This document shows positions 14,363-23,356 of a DNA stretch of 29,527 bases, one piece after another. The translations under genes were made by a program, and so were the position numbers. The DNA is from Peptococcaceae bacterium UBA5356 (GTDB taxonomy: Bacteria; Bacillota; Peptococcia; DRI-13; DTU073), in the NCBI GenBank assembly GCA_002407935.1, contig DHPU01000038.1, positions 1 through 29,527 on the forward strand, in the 5' to 3' direction. Position 1 is the first letter of the stretch, and each line of letters begins with the position of its first letter. The notes beneath the pieces are model-generated. The model was not told the origin of the DNA. It worked only from the letters and a program-made list of their open reading frames with translations, and made no database searches.

Positions 14363-15567
14363 TGATGGCGGCTGACGGTTATTTTGGGGAGTTTGGGGGA
14401 CGATTTGTGCCCGAAATATTTATGACGGCACTTTTGGAATTGGAAACAGCTTATGAACGGTATAAAAAAGACCCCTTTTTCAAAGCGGAATTGGGGCAAT
14501 ATTTAACAACATATGCGGGGAGGCCTACGCCTCTGTATTATGCGAAGAGACTGACGGAATACCTCGGGGGAGGCAAAATCTATTTAAAACGGGAGGATTT
14601 GAATCATACCGGATCTCACAAAATTAATAATAGTCTCGGGCAAACTCTTTTGGCTCAAAAAATGGGGAAACGAAAAATAATAGCAGAGACGGGGGCGGGA
14701 CAGCATGGGGTTGCTTCAGCTACGGCGGCGGCTTTGTTAGGCTGTGAATGTACGGTTTTTATGGGGGCGGAGGATGTGCGGCGCCAGTCCCTTAATGTTT
14801 TTCGTATGAGGCTGTTGGGGGCAAAGGTAGTGGAAGTAATGACAGGAACGCAAACCTTGAAAGATGCTGTTAATGAAGCGATGCGTAGCTGGGCCGCCGA
14901 GGTTCAGGACAGCTATTATGTAATTGGCTCTGTAGTAGGGCCTCACCCCTATCCGACGATGGTGCGGGATTTTCAAAAGATTATCGGGGAGGAGGCTAAA
15001 CAGCAGATTTTAGAGCAGGAAGGGAGGCTCCCTGATTATCTGATTGCGTGTGTGGGCGGCGGAAGCAATGCGATGGGTCTTTTTTATCCTTTTGTGCAGG
15101 AGCGGGGGGTAAGAATGATCGGCGTAGAAGCGGCCGGCTGCGGGATAAAGACAGGCAAACATGCCGCTTCTTTAAATGCAGGCAGTAAAGGGGTTTTACA
15201 CGGAGCCCTAAGCTATATTCTGCAGGATGAAGACGGGCAGATCATTCCTGCCCATTCCATTTCCGCCGGTCTAGATTATCCGGGGGTTGGGCCTGAACAC
15301 AGTTATTTGCAGGATAGTGGCAGGGCAGAATACGATTACATTACCGATCGGGAAGCTTTAAGTGCTTTTCAACTGTTGTCCCGCCTCGAAGGAATTATTC
15401 CGGCCTTGGAAAGTGCTCATGCTTTGGCTTATGTAATGAAACTGGCCCCTTCTTTATCACCTGAACAGGTGCTGGTCGTAAATCTATCCGGCCGGGGAGA
15501 CAAGGACGTGCAAACGGTGAGTAAATTAACTGTGAGCAAATTATTAGGAGGTGAAGCCGGTGAGTAA
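14362..15567 (+). CDS. trpB: Tryptophan synthase beta subunit
   Basis: A 401-residue PLP enzyme condensing indole with serine. With ATG 14362 as start, the PLP lysine in HTGSHKINN is residue 87, the canonical position. Also present are GRPTPLYYA, AETGAGQHGVASATA, the phosphate-binding CVGGGSNAMG and the C-terminal LSGRGDKD. AGGGGG at 14351-14356 lies five bases before ATG 14362 and eight before ATG 14365, so either may be used. The start overlaps the trpF stop. It is a TrpB1-type subunit that should form the alpha2beta2 complex with the TrpA encoded next. Confidence 0.97.
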   Translation: MMAADGYFGEFGGRFVPEIFMTALLELETAYERYKKDPFFKAELGQYLTTYAGRPTPLYYAKRLTEYLGGGKIYLKREDLNHTGSHKINNSLGQTLLAQKMGKRKIIAETGAGQHGVASATAAALLGCECTVFMGAEDVRRQSLNVFRMRLLGAKVVEVMTGTQTLKDAVNEAMRSWAAEVQDSYYVIGSVVGPHPYPTMVRDFQKIIGEEAKQQILEQEGRLPDYLIACVGGGSNAMGLFYPFVQERGVRMIGVEAAGCGIKTGKHAASLNAGSKGVLHGALSYILQDEDGQIIPAHSISAGLDYPGVGPEHSYLQDSGRAEYDYITDREALSAFQLLSRLEGIIPALESAHALAYVMKLAPSLSPEQVLVVNLSGRGDKDVQTVSKLTVSKLLGGEAGE

Positions 15568-16360
15568 AATCACGCAAACCTGGCAAGACATAAAAGCGAA
15601 GGGACAGAAAGCCTTAATTGTTTATCTCAGTTGTGGTGACCCGAGCCTTGAGTATACGGAGAAGCTGGCGGAAAAATTAAGTAGGGCAGGGGTGGACTTC
15701 CTGGAGTTGGGCATACCTTATTCGGATCCTGTGGCTGACGGCCCGATCATTCAGAGAGCTTCGCAAAGGGCTCTGGCTGCCGGGATAAAAATAGAGCAGA
15801 TCTTTCAGCTTGCCGCTTCGCTGCGGAATAAGATTGGAACACCGTTGATATTAATGACTTATTTTAATGTAATTTACCGCCACGGAATAGAGCAGTTCGT
15901 TTTTAAAGCTTCCCAAGCAGGGGTTGCCGGTCTGATTGTACCGGATTTGCCGCTTGAAGAAGCGGGATTATTGAAGAAGACTATGGAGCAGGCCGGTCTT
16001 GACCTGATTTTTTTGGCGGCTCCCACCAGTACCGCCAGCCGTCTCCAAAAAATCGGCTCTTTGGCCAGCGGCTTTCTTTATTGTGTCTCCGTTACAGGGG
16101 TAACCGGGAGCAGAAAACAGCTGTCTCCAGATCTCGCGGCCTTTATCAAGAGGGTTGGTGTATACACGGATTTACCGCTGGCTGTAGGTTTTGGTATTTC
16201 CGGTCCGGACATGGCTCGTCAGGCTGCCCAGCTGGCCGACGGAGTAATTGTGGGAAGTGCTGTGATAGAGAAGATCGAGGCCAAGGAGGAGTTAGATGAA
16301 ATTGCTTCTTATGTGGCCAGTCTGAAGGAAGCACTTAACAAAGAAGCGCACAACAGTTGA
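15560..16360 (+). CDS. trpA: Tryptophan synthase alpha subunit
   Basis: A 266-residue TIM-barrel enzyme that cleaves indole-3-glycerol phosphate to indole. With GTG 15560 as start, the catalytic residues fall at the canonical Glu49 (in FLELGIPYSDP) and Asp60 (VADGPIIQRA). AGGAGGTG seven bases upstream supports this start over the in-frame GTG at 15551, which lies inside that site. The phosphate-binding segments VSVTGVTGSR and GFGISGPD are present. It overlaps trpB by eight bases and is the last gene of the operon. The 82 bases to the convergent pyruvate carboxylase gene contain no clear terminator. Confidence 0.96.
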   Translation: MSKITQTWQDIKAKGQKALIVYLSCGDPSLEYTEKLAEKLSRAGVDFLELGIPYSDPVADGPIIQRASQRALAAGIKIEQIFQLAASLRNKIGTPLILMTYFNVIYRHGIEQFVFKASQAGVAGLIVPDLPLEEAGLLKKTMEQAGLDLIFLAAPTSTASRLQKIGSLASGFLYCVSVTGVTGSRKQLSPDLAAFIKRVGVYTDLPLAVGFGISGPDMARQAAQLADGVIVGSAVIEKIEAKEELDEIASYVASLKEALNKEAHNS

Positions 16361-16442
16361 CGGCAAATTCCCAATATAGCTAACACAGAAGGGGAGAAAA
16401 GCCGCATAATAGATTTGAGTGTGAATGATATACAGAGTAGAT

Positions 16443-19400
16443 TTACTCAGCCAGTTTAATGAGCAGTTCGCCGGATTTGACGATTTGCCCTTCCTTGATA
16501 ACAATTGCCTCTACGGTGCCTTCCACATAAGAGACGATGCTGGTTTCCATTTTCATAGCTTCAATGACGGCGATTTCCTGATTTGCCAGCACTTTATCGC
16601 CGGGCTGGACTAAAATTTTTATGACTTTGCCGGGGATACTCGCCCCGATTTCCAGTGGATTTGTAAGATCGGCCATCATAGTGACTGCCTGCTCTTTGGC
16701 AGCCGCTTTCTTTTTGTCTTTGATTTTAATAACGCGGATACTGTCGTTTACTTCAAAATGTAAGGAGACATACCCTTCTTCGTCCATCTTGCCGATTTCC
16801 CGTAGTCTGATGACGAGGATTTTGCCGTCCGCTATTTCTATTTCACAGGTTTCCCCTTCACTTAGGCCATGAAAGAAGATATCGCTGCCCATCCGGCTAA
16901 AGTCACCGTGGTTACGCAAATAATCCAGATAATCGTCCAATACCTTGGGATAGAGAGCGGAACTTAAGATGTCTTGCATGGTGGGCTCTATTTGATGTTT
17001 CTTAGCTAATTCATCTTTTATTTTCGCAAAATCCTCCGGTTCCAAAAGTTCGCCCGGTCTTACGGTGATTGGTTCTTCTCCCTTGAGGACTATTTTTTGC
17101 AATTCTTGGGGGAACCCGCCCGCGGGCTGACCCATCATTCCTTGAAAATAGGCCACTGCCGAATCGGGGAAGGATAAGCCTTTCCCTTTTTCACAGATAT
17201 TTTCCGGAGTCAGACCATTTTGCACCATGAAGATCGCCAGATCACCGACCGTTTTAGAGGAAGGCGTAACCTTGACGATATCGCCGAGCATTTCATTAAC
17301 TTGTTTAAACATTTCTTTGACTTCATGAAAACGGTGGCCTAAGCCAAAGCTTTCGACCTGTGGTTTTAAATTGGAATATTGTCCGCCGGGGATTTCGTAT
17401 TTATAGATTTCGGCTGTACTGGATTTTAGCTCCGATTCAAATTGCGCATAGACAGGCCTTACGGCAGCCCAATAGTCGGAAAGCAACTGTAGATCATCCA
17501 GGTTTATACCGGTACATCTCGGCGTATTTTCTAGGGCAGCCGCTACAGAGTTCAGGGCCGGTTGGCTGGTCAGTCCCGACATGCTGTTAAAGGCTGTGTC
17601 CACAATGTCTACACCTGCTTCCGCCGCCATCAGGATAGTAGCTACCCCGTTGCCGCTTGTATCATGGGTGTGTAAGTGGATAGGAAGCCCGACTTCCTCT
17701 TTTAAGGCCTTCACGAGCTTAAAGGCGGCATGAGGCTTTAATAAAGCCGACATATCCTTAATGCCGAGCAGATGAGCACCGGTCTTTTCAATCTCTTTGG
17801 CCATCTTCACATAATAATTAAGCGAGTATTTATCTCTTTTTTCATCCAAAATATCACCGGTATAGCAAAGACAGGCTTCAGCGAGCTTGTTTTGCCGTAA
17901 AACTTCATCTACCGCGACTTCAATGCCTTTCAGCCAGTTTAAGGAATCAAAGATGCGGAATAAATCGATCCCGCTTGCGGCAGATTCCTTGATGAAGGTT
18001 CTGATTACGTTATCTGGATAATTCTTGTAGCCTACGCCATTGGCCCCTCTGAGCAACATTTGAAAGAGAATATTGGGGATTTTCTTCCTTAGTTTAGCCA
18101 GCCTTTCCCAAGGCGATTCTTTCAGAAACCGATAGGCCACATCAAAGGTAGCGCCGCCCCACATTTCCAGAGAGAAGAGGTCTTTTCCCAAGATGGAGGT
18201 AGCTTTGGCTATTTTCACCATATCTACAGTCCGAATTCTGGTAGCCACTAGAGATTGATTAGCATCTCTCATGGTCGTGTCGGTTAAGAGGAGCTTGTTT
18301 TGTTCTTTGATCCATGCTGCTACACCTTGCGGACCTTGCTCATCCAGTATTTGTTTGGTGCCGGTAAGGTCGGCGGGTCGTTTTAATTTGGGCACTACCG
18401 GAACATCAAATTCTTTTTTCTCCTTGACCTCGTTGATGATTTTTTCGCCGAGAAAACTTAGGACGCGCTGCTCAATATCGATTTTGGGGGTTATCTCAAA
18501 CAATTGCGGGTTTTGCGCAATAAAGCCGGTAGCGCATTTCCCCTGTAAAAAGGTCTCATGCTTGAGAACGTTGATGAGAAAATCCGTATTTGTTTTGACC
18601 CCTTTGATTTTTAGTTCTTTAACCGCTCTGATAGATTTGCGCACCGCATCCTCAAAGGTTCTGCCGAGGGAGGTGATTTTCACCAGCAAACTGTCATAAT
18701 AGGGGCTGATTACCGAACCGGTGAACCCATTCCCGCCATCAAGCCTGATTCCGAAGCCGGAACCTGTTCTGTAGACATCAATCGTACCGGTATCCGGGGC
18801 AAAGTTATTTACCGGATCTTCCGTTGTAACCCGGCACTGAATGGAATAACCTCTTGGTTGCACATCTTCCTGCGAATAGATGCCGATTTCCGGGGAGGCC
18901 AGGGGATAGCCTTCGGCAATTAAGATTTGGCTTTGCACGAGATCAATACCGGTCACCATTTCCGTAACCGTATGCTCAACCTGGATTCGTGGATTCATTT
19001 CGATAAAGTAATGGTTGCCTTGGGCATCCAGCAGAAATTCTACGGTACCCGCACTGCGATATCCTACGGATTTAGCTATTTTGACGGCGTCATGACAGAT
19101 CGCCTGTCTTTGTTCTTCGGTAAGGGACAAAGCCGGGGTAAACTCGATTACTTTTTGGTGCCTTCTTTGGATGGAGCAATCTCTTTCAAATAGGTGAATC
19201 ACATTACCATATTGATCACCGAGAATCTGCACTTCGATATGTTTGGGATTTTCGATATATTTTTCAATGAAGATATCATCAATGCCAAAGGCTTTTTTGG
19301 CTTCATTTTTAGCGGTCTGGAATTCCTTCAGTAAATCTTTTTCCTGCCGGACAATGCGCATTCCTCGTCCGCCGCCGCCGGCAGAAGCTTTGAGGATGAC

Positions 19401-19871
19401 CGGATATCCGCAATGACGGGCAAATTCAAAGGCATCTTTGTCAGACTTAATGGCCTTGTCTATACCGGGGATTGTGGGTACATTTACTTTATGTGCGACG
19501 ATTTTGGATTTAATTTTATCGCCGAGCTTCTTCATCATTTGAGAAGTAGGCCCGATAAAGGCAATACCGGCTTCTTCACAGCTTTTGGCAAATTCACTAT
19601 TTTCGGATAAGAAACCGTATCCGGGATGGATGGCATCCGCCCCTTTTTTGCGAGCCAGCTTGATAATTTCTTCAATATTTAAGTACGCTTCAACCGGGCC
19701 TTTATTTTTGCCGACCAGATAGGATTCATCTGCCTTGGTTCTGAACAGCGAATTCTTATCCTCTTCGGAGTAAATAGCGATCGTTCTGATCCCCAGTTCC
19801 GCACACGCTCTGAAAACTCTGATGGCAATTTCCCCTCTGTTGGCTACCAAGATTCTTTTGAACTTTTCCAT
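16443..19871 (-). CDS. pycA: Pyruvate carboxylase, single-chain
   Basis: A 1142-residue biotin enzyme making oxaloacetate from pyruvate, bicarbonate and ATP. Residues 1 to about 450 are biotin carboxylase (KRILVANRGEIAIRVFRA, the ATP-grasp glycine loop KASAGGGGRGMRIV, FIEMNPRIQVEHTVTE). Residues from about 525 to 800 are the carboxyltransferase domain (LLLTDTTMRDANQSL, LEMWGGATFDVAYRF, LHTHDTSGNG). Residues about 1075-1142 are the biotin carrier, with biotin lysine 1107 in EAMKMET. The length and domain order are those of Firmicute PycA. GGAGGG stands about ten bases before the ATG. It converges with trpA and follows a LysR gene on the same strand, which may or may not control it. The likely role is anaplerosis or gluconeogenesis. 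Confidence 0.97.
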   Translation of the reverse strand: MEKFKRILVANRGEIAIRVFRACAELGIRTIAIYSEEDKNSLFRTKADESYLVGKNKGPVEAYLNIEEIIKLARKKGADAIHPGYGFLSENSEFAKSCEEAGIAFIGPTSQMMKKLGDKIKSKIVAHKVNVPTIPGIDKAIKSDKDAFEFARHCGYPVILKASAGGGGRGMRIVRQEKDLLKEFQTAKNEAKKAFGIDDIFIEKYIENPKHIEVQILGDQYGNVIHLFERDCSIQRRHQKVIEFTPALSLTEEQRQAICHDAVKIAKSVGYRSAGTVEFLLDAQGNHYFIEMNPRIQVEHTVTEMVTGIDLVQSQILIAEGYPLASPEIGIYSQEDVQPRGYSIQCRVTTEDPVNNFAPDTGTIDVYRTGSGFGIRLDGGNGFTGSVISPYYDSLLVKITSLGRTFEDAVRKSIRAVKELKIKGVKTNTDFLINVLKHETFLQGKCATGFIAQNPQLFEITPKIDIEQRVLSFLGEKIINEVKEKKEFDVPVVPKLKRPADLTGTKQILDEQGPQGVAAWIKEQNKLLLTDTTMRDANQSLVATRIRTVDMVKIAKATSILGKDLFSLEMWGGATFDVAYRFLKESPWERLAKLRKKIPNILFQMLLRGANGVGYKNYPDNVIRTFIKESAASGIDLFRIFDSLNWLKGIEVAVDEVLRQNKLAEACLCYTGDILDEKRDKYSLNYYVKMAKEIEKTGAHLLGIKDMSALLKPHAAFKLVKALKEEVGLPIHLHTHDTSGNGVATILMAAEAGVDIVDTAFNSMSGLTSQPALNSVAAALENTPRCTGINLDDLQLLSDYWAAVRPVYAQFESELKSSTAEIYKYEIPGGQYSNLKPQVESFGLGHRFHEVKEMFKQVNEMLGDIVKVTPSSKTVGDLAIFMVQNGLTPENICEKGKGLSFPDSAVAYFQGMMGQPAGGFPQELQKIVLKGEEPITVRPGELLEPEDFAKIKDELAKKHQIEPTMQDILSSALYPKVLDDYLDYLRNHGDFSRMGSDIFFHGLSEGETCEIEIADGKILVIRLREIGKMDEEGYVSLHFEVNDSIRVIKIKDKKKAAAKEQAVTMMADLTNPLEIGASIPGKVIKILVQPGDKVLANQEIAVIEAMKMETSIVSYVEGTVEAIVIKEGQIVKSGELLIKLAE

Positions 19872-19933
19872 CTTATTATGATCCCTCCGCTATAATTTGC
19901 ACGTGTTAAACAACTACATAATATTAGTTCTTT

Positions 19934-19962
19934 ATTATACAATATTATTGCTTCTTTGGCAG
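19934..19962 (-). promoter_or_regulatory. Probable pycA promoter
   Basis: On the minus strand CTGCCA (19962-19957) and TATAAT (19939-19934) are 17 bases apart, about 65 bases before the pycA start. The -35 matches four of six consensus bases and the -10 is perfect. Confidence 0.5.
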
Positions 19963-20003
19963 AGGTTTTTGTATTGAATATTGTATACTTGTTAGACAAT
20001 ATT
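19939..20003. promoter_or_regulatory. Repeated ACAATATT/AATATTGT boxes, candidate operator
   Basis: ACAATATT occurs at 19939-19946 (abutting the pycA -10) and at 19996-20003, with its inverse AATATTGT at 19977-19984. The last two form a perfect 8+8 inverted repeat with an 11-base spacer, across the lysR stop codon and upstream of the pycA promoter. The inner part is also near-symmetric (ATTGTATAC/TTAGACAAT). The regulator is unknown. Confidence 0.4.
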
Positions 20004-20885
20004 GGAAACATGTTGGCTATAGTTGATAAATTCTTTGACTAAAGGGGATAAAGTACGGGCTTTGTTATAAGCGAGGTAAAAGGTGCGTTTTTCGGTAAGT
20101 TCTTGCAGTTCATAAGCGTTGATCCATTCTTGTTGGACGTAGTCGGCAGCGGCTATTTCTGAAATAATGGAAATGCCCATTCCTTCTTTGACACATTGTT
20201 TTAATACTTGGACGCTGTCAAAGTAGCCAATTACGTTCAGTTTAGTAAAATTGATATTGGCCTCTTGCAGGATTTTTTCCAAGGTAGCCTGTGTCCCGGA
20301 ACCATGTTTACGAAAGAGAAAAGGATAGGACGTAAGTTCCTTGATGGAGAGATTATTGGATAATTGGAAGCTGGGAGGAGTAACGACGACCAGCTTTTCT
20401 TCTATTATTGGTAGAAAAATAAGCTTATCGGGTAAATATTGATAACCGAGGATTCCTATGTCTGCTTCCCCTTTAGCCAGTTTTTCGGCGACGTGGATGG
20501 AGTCTAATAAGTCTAAGGAAAACTTGATGCCGGGGTATTTGTGGGAAAATCCGGCGATCAGCTTCGGGACGATATATTGAGCAGGTACGGTGCTGGCGGC
20601 GATTTTTAGCTGACCTTCAATTTTCTCCATACTGTCTTTTAAATCCCAGAGGGCTTTATCCTGTAAAGTCAAGATTTCTTTAGCCAATTGATAAAGCTTT
20701 TCGCCAGAGTGAGTCAAAACAACCTCTTTGCTTAAGCGGTCAAATAGTTTTTGCCCAAAATACTTTTCCAGATTATTAATATGGGTGCTGATCGTGGATT
20801 GACTTAAAAAAATACTTTCTGCCGCTTTGGAAAAGCTTTTCTTTTCCGCTACTTTGGTAAAAGCTTGTAGTTGGTGCAGTAACAT
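19992..20885 (-). CDS. LysR-family transcriptional regulator
   Basis: A 297-residue regulator with an N-terminal winged helix-turn-helix (residues 1-60; QLQAFTKVAEKKSFSKAAESI, then SQSTISTHINNLEKYFGQKLF) and a C-terminal periplasmic-binding-fold sensor domain (about 90-297). The sensor has the typical IAASTVPAQYIVPKL opening and the GDIGILGY-like segment GEADIGILGY. Its style resembles the CysL-type and selenium-metabolism-associated LysR proteins of clostridia; the inducer cannot be told. The ATG has GAGGTG nine bases upstream. It lies directly upstream of pycA on the same strand, with 120 bases between, so it may control pycA, itself or a distant target. LysR regulators more often face their target, which is not the case here. 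Confidence 0.9.
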   Translation of the reverse strand: MLLHQLQAFTKVAEKKSFSKAAESIFLSQSTISTHINNLEKYFGQKLFDRLSKEVVLTHSGEKLYQLAKEILTLQDKALWDLKDSMEKIEGQLKIAASTVPAQYIVPKLIAGFSHKYPGIKFSLDLLDSIHVAEKLAKGEADIGILGYQYLPDKLIFLPIIEEKLVVVTPPSFQLSNNLSIKELTSYPFLFRKHGSGTQATLEKILQEANINFTKLNVIGYFDSVQVLKQCVKEGMGISIISEIAAADYVQQEWINAYELQELTEKRTFYLAYNKARTLSPLVKEFINYSQHVSNIV

Positions 20886-21007
20886 TTTCTTATCACCTCT
20901 TTCCAGTCAATCGTACCGTATCTTATCAAAGATATCAATATATAACCATCTATTTTGATAATAATAAATAGTCTAAAATACGCCTAAATATTAATGGCAA
21001 AAACAGG

Positions 21008-23254
21008 TTAGGGTTTAAAACTTTTTAGACGGAGGGCATTGGTTAAGACGGAGACGGAGCTGAGAGACATCGCAGCCGCAGAGAACATCGGATTGAGCAG
21101 CGGACCGCCAAAGGCATATAACAAGCCGGCCGCAAGGGGGATACCGGCGACGTTGTAACCGAACGCCCAGAAGAGGTTTTGTTTGATGTTTCTGATGGTG
21201 CTTTTGCTGAGCTGTATAGTGGCGGGAACATCCAGGAGGTCACTGCGCATGAGGACAATATCGGCAGATTCCATGGCTACATCTGTACCTGAACCAAGGG
21301 CAATGCCAATATTGGCTTGGGCGAGTGCCGGGGCATCGTTGATGCCGTCACCGACCATGGCCACGTTGCGGCCTTCCGCTTGCAGCTTTTTTACTTCTTC
21401 GGCTTTATCCTGGGGCAGCACCTCCGCGAGTACCCGTTTGATGTTTACTTGCCGGGCAATGGCTTCGGCAGTTTTTTCATTATCACCGGTAATCATTACT
21501 ACTTCGATGCCCATGGTCTGTAGCTTGGCGATCGCCTTGGCACTGCTTTTTTTGATCACATCAGCGACTGCAATTACGCCGGCAATTTCCTCTTGAAGGG
21601 CGAGATACATCGGTGTTTTTCCTTCGGCGGCCAGGCGGTCAGCCTCGTTTTCCAGCTGTTCCGGGTCGATTCCGTGTTCCAGCAGGAGTTGCCGGTTGCC
21701 TAAGATTACGTGTGCATTATTCAGGACTGTTTCGATCCCTTTACCGGGAATAGCTGCAAACTTTTCCGGTTTAGATAAGGTAAGACCGGCCTTTTCTGCG
21801 GCCTTGACGATTGCTTCGCCAAGCGGGTGCTCCGACTCCTTTTCGGCGGAAGCGGCCAACCGTAAAAGCTCGTCTTTTGACAGGGTATCGGTGATGGTGA
21901 GCAAATCCGTTACTTCGGGAATACCTTCGGTAATGGTACCGGTTTTATCAAAAACGATCGCATCAATTTTATGAGTACTTTCCAAGGCTGCACCGCTTTT
22001 GATGAGGATGCCGTACTCGGCCCCTTTGCCGGTCCCGACCATAATGGCGGTTGGGGTAGCGAGACCGAGGGCGCAGGGGCAGGCGATTACCAGTACGGAA
22101 ATAAAGACGGTCAGGGCAAAAACCGCTGACTGTCCGGCGATGTACCAGGCCAGTGCAGACAGAACGGCAATAGCGAAAACAACAGGGACGAAATAACCGG
22201 AAACAATATCGGCCATTTGGGCAATCGGTGCTTTGGAACCTTGGGCATTTTCTACCAGCTTAATGATTTGGGCGAGGGTTGTTTCACTGCCAACCCTGGT
22301 TGTCTGAAAAGTAAGCGAGCCATATTTATTAATCGTTGCGCCGATCAGTTGATCGCCTGCTTTTTTCTCAACGGGGATACTTTCACCGGTCAGCATCGAT
22401 TCGTCAACCGAACTGTGGCCCTCCTGTACTATGCCGTCTACCGGGATTCTTTCGCCCGGTTTCACGAGGATAATATCACCGACTTCTACTTCTTCAACGG
22501 GGATGATGATCTCCCGACCATTTTGCAGAATGACGGCAGTTTTGGGGGTAAGACCGATTAGTTTCTTGATCGCTTCGGAGGTTTTTCCCTTGGAAACGGC
22601 TTCGAGCGTTTTTCCCAGCAGGATCAGGGTAATGATCACGCCCGCTGTTTCAAAGTATAAGTCTTCTACATGACCTAAAGACCCTTGCGCGATTTTGTAG
22701 ATCGCATAAAGACTGTAGAATACGGCGGCCGAAGTACCCATGGCAATAAGCGAGTCCATGTTGGGGCTTCTTTGCCAGATTGCTTTGAAGCCAACGGTGT
22801 AAAAACGATTACCGGCAATCAAGACGGGAATAACCAGGGCCAGCTGAACTAAGGCATAACGCAGGGGGTATTTCATGGCAAACAGTCCTTGCGGAATAGG
22901 CCAATGCAGCCAGGGCAACATAGACCCCATGGCCAGATAGAGCAGCGGAATAGTAAAAAAGGCGGAGATAAGGAATTTTCTTCGCAAGGTGCGTATTTCT
23001 TGTTCTTTTCTTTTCTGGTCTTCATCTGCCGCCTTTTGACTTTCAATTTCCAGCGCCTTATATCCGGCTTGGGAGATGGCCTGCTTTATTTCGGAAATCC
23101 TGATTTTCTCCGGATTGTAGGTCACGGTAGCTTTTTCCGTGGCAAAATTAACGGAAGCACCGGTCACACCGTCTAAATCGCTCACTACTTTTTCAATTCG
23201 CTTGGTACAAGCAGCACAAGACATACCTTGAATGGGGATGGTAATCTGTTTCAT
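21008..23254 (-). CDS. copA: Copper-translocating P1B-type ATPase
   Basis: A 748-residue copper exporter of the inner membrane. It has one N-terminal heavy-metal domain with GMSCAACTKRIE, eight membrane helices, the ion-site CPC motif at 392-394 (ACPCALGLATP), and the phosphorylation aspartate 436 in DKTGTITEG. It also has the SEHPLGEAIV histidine motif, the MITGDNEKTA hinge and GDGINDAPALAQA. The CPC and the last-helix MSLSSVSVLTNALRL pattern point to Cu(I). AAGGAGGT lies ten bases before the ATG. No copZ chaperone or CsoR/CopY regulator gene is adjacent in this window; the nearest genes are purL upstream and the LysR gene downstream. Confidence 0.95.
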   Translation of the reverse strand: MKQITIPIQGMSCAACTKRIEKVVSDLDGVTGASVNFATEKATVTYNPEKIRISEIKQAISQAGYKALEIESQKAADEDQKRKEQEIRTLRRKFLISAFFTIPLLYLAMGSMLPWLHWPIPQGLFAMKYPLRYALVQLALVIPVLIAGNRFYTVGFKAIWQRSPNMDSLIAMGTSAAVFYSLYAIYKIAQGSLGHVEDLYFETAGVIITLILLGKTLEAVSKGKTSEAIKKLIGLTPKTAVILQNGREIIIPVEEVEVGDIILVKPGERIPVDGIVQEGHSSVDESMLTGESIPVEKKAGDQLIGATINKYGSLTFQTTRVGSETTLAQIIKLVENAQGSKAPIAQMADIVSGYFVPVVFAIAVLSALAWYIAGQSAVFALTVFISVLVIACPCALGLATPTAIMVGTGKGAEYGILIKSGAALESTHKIDAIVFDKTGTITEGIPEVTDLLTITDTLSKDELLRLAASAEKESEHPLGEAIVKAAEKAGLTLSKPEKFAAIPGKGIETVLNNAHVILGNRQLLLEHGIDPEQLENEADRLAAEGKTPMYLALQEEIAGVIAVADVIKKSSAKAIAKLQTMGIEVVMITGDNEKTAEAIARQVNIKRVLAEVLPQDKAEEVKKLQAEGRNVAMVGDGINDAPALAQANIGIALGSGTDVAMESADIVLMRSDLLDVPATIQLSKSTIRNIKQNLFWAFGYNVAGIPLAAGLLYAFGGPLLNPMFSAAAMSLSSVSVLTNALRLKSFKP

Positions 23255-23272
23255 GGAAGTCCATACCTCCTT

Positions 23273-23282
23273 ATAGCGCTAT
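23273..23282. promoter_or_regulatory. Palindrome just upstream of the copA ribosome site
   Basis: ATAGCGCTAT is a perfect 10-base palindrome directly before AAGGAGG. A second near-palindrome, CTCATTTAATTGAG, lies about five bases further upstream at 23287-23300. Both sit where an operator would act, but neither matches a copper-regulator site I can name. Confidence 0.3.
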
Positions 23283-23356
23283 TTTACTCATTTAATTGAG
23301 CACTTATTAATTTTTTCGTCTAAGCTAAAAGGAGTTTATCTAGAACTGCGATGCTT

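Noticed and set aside
16361..16442. Terminator between convergent trpA and pycA
   Set aside because: Only a weak GAGTA/TACTC hairpin without a T-run is visible; it is not strong enough to annotate.
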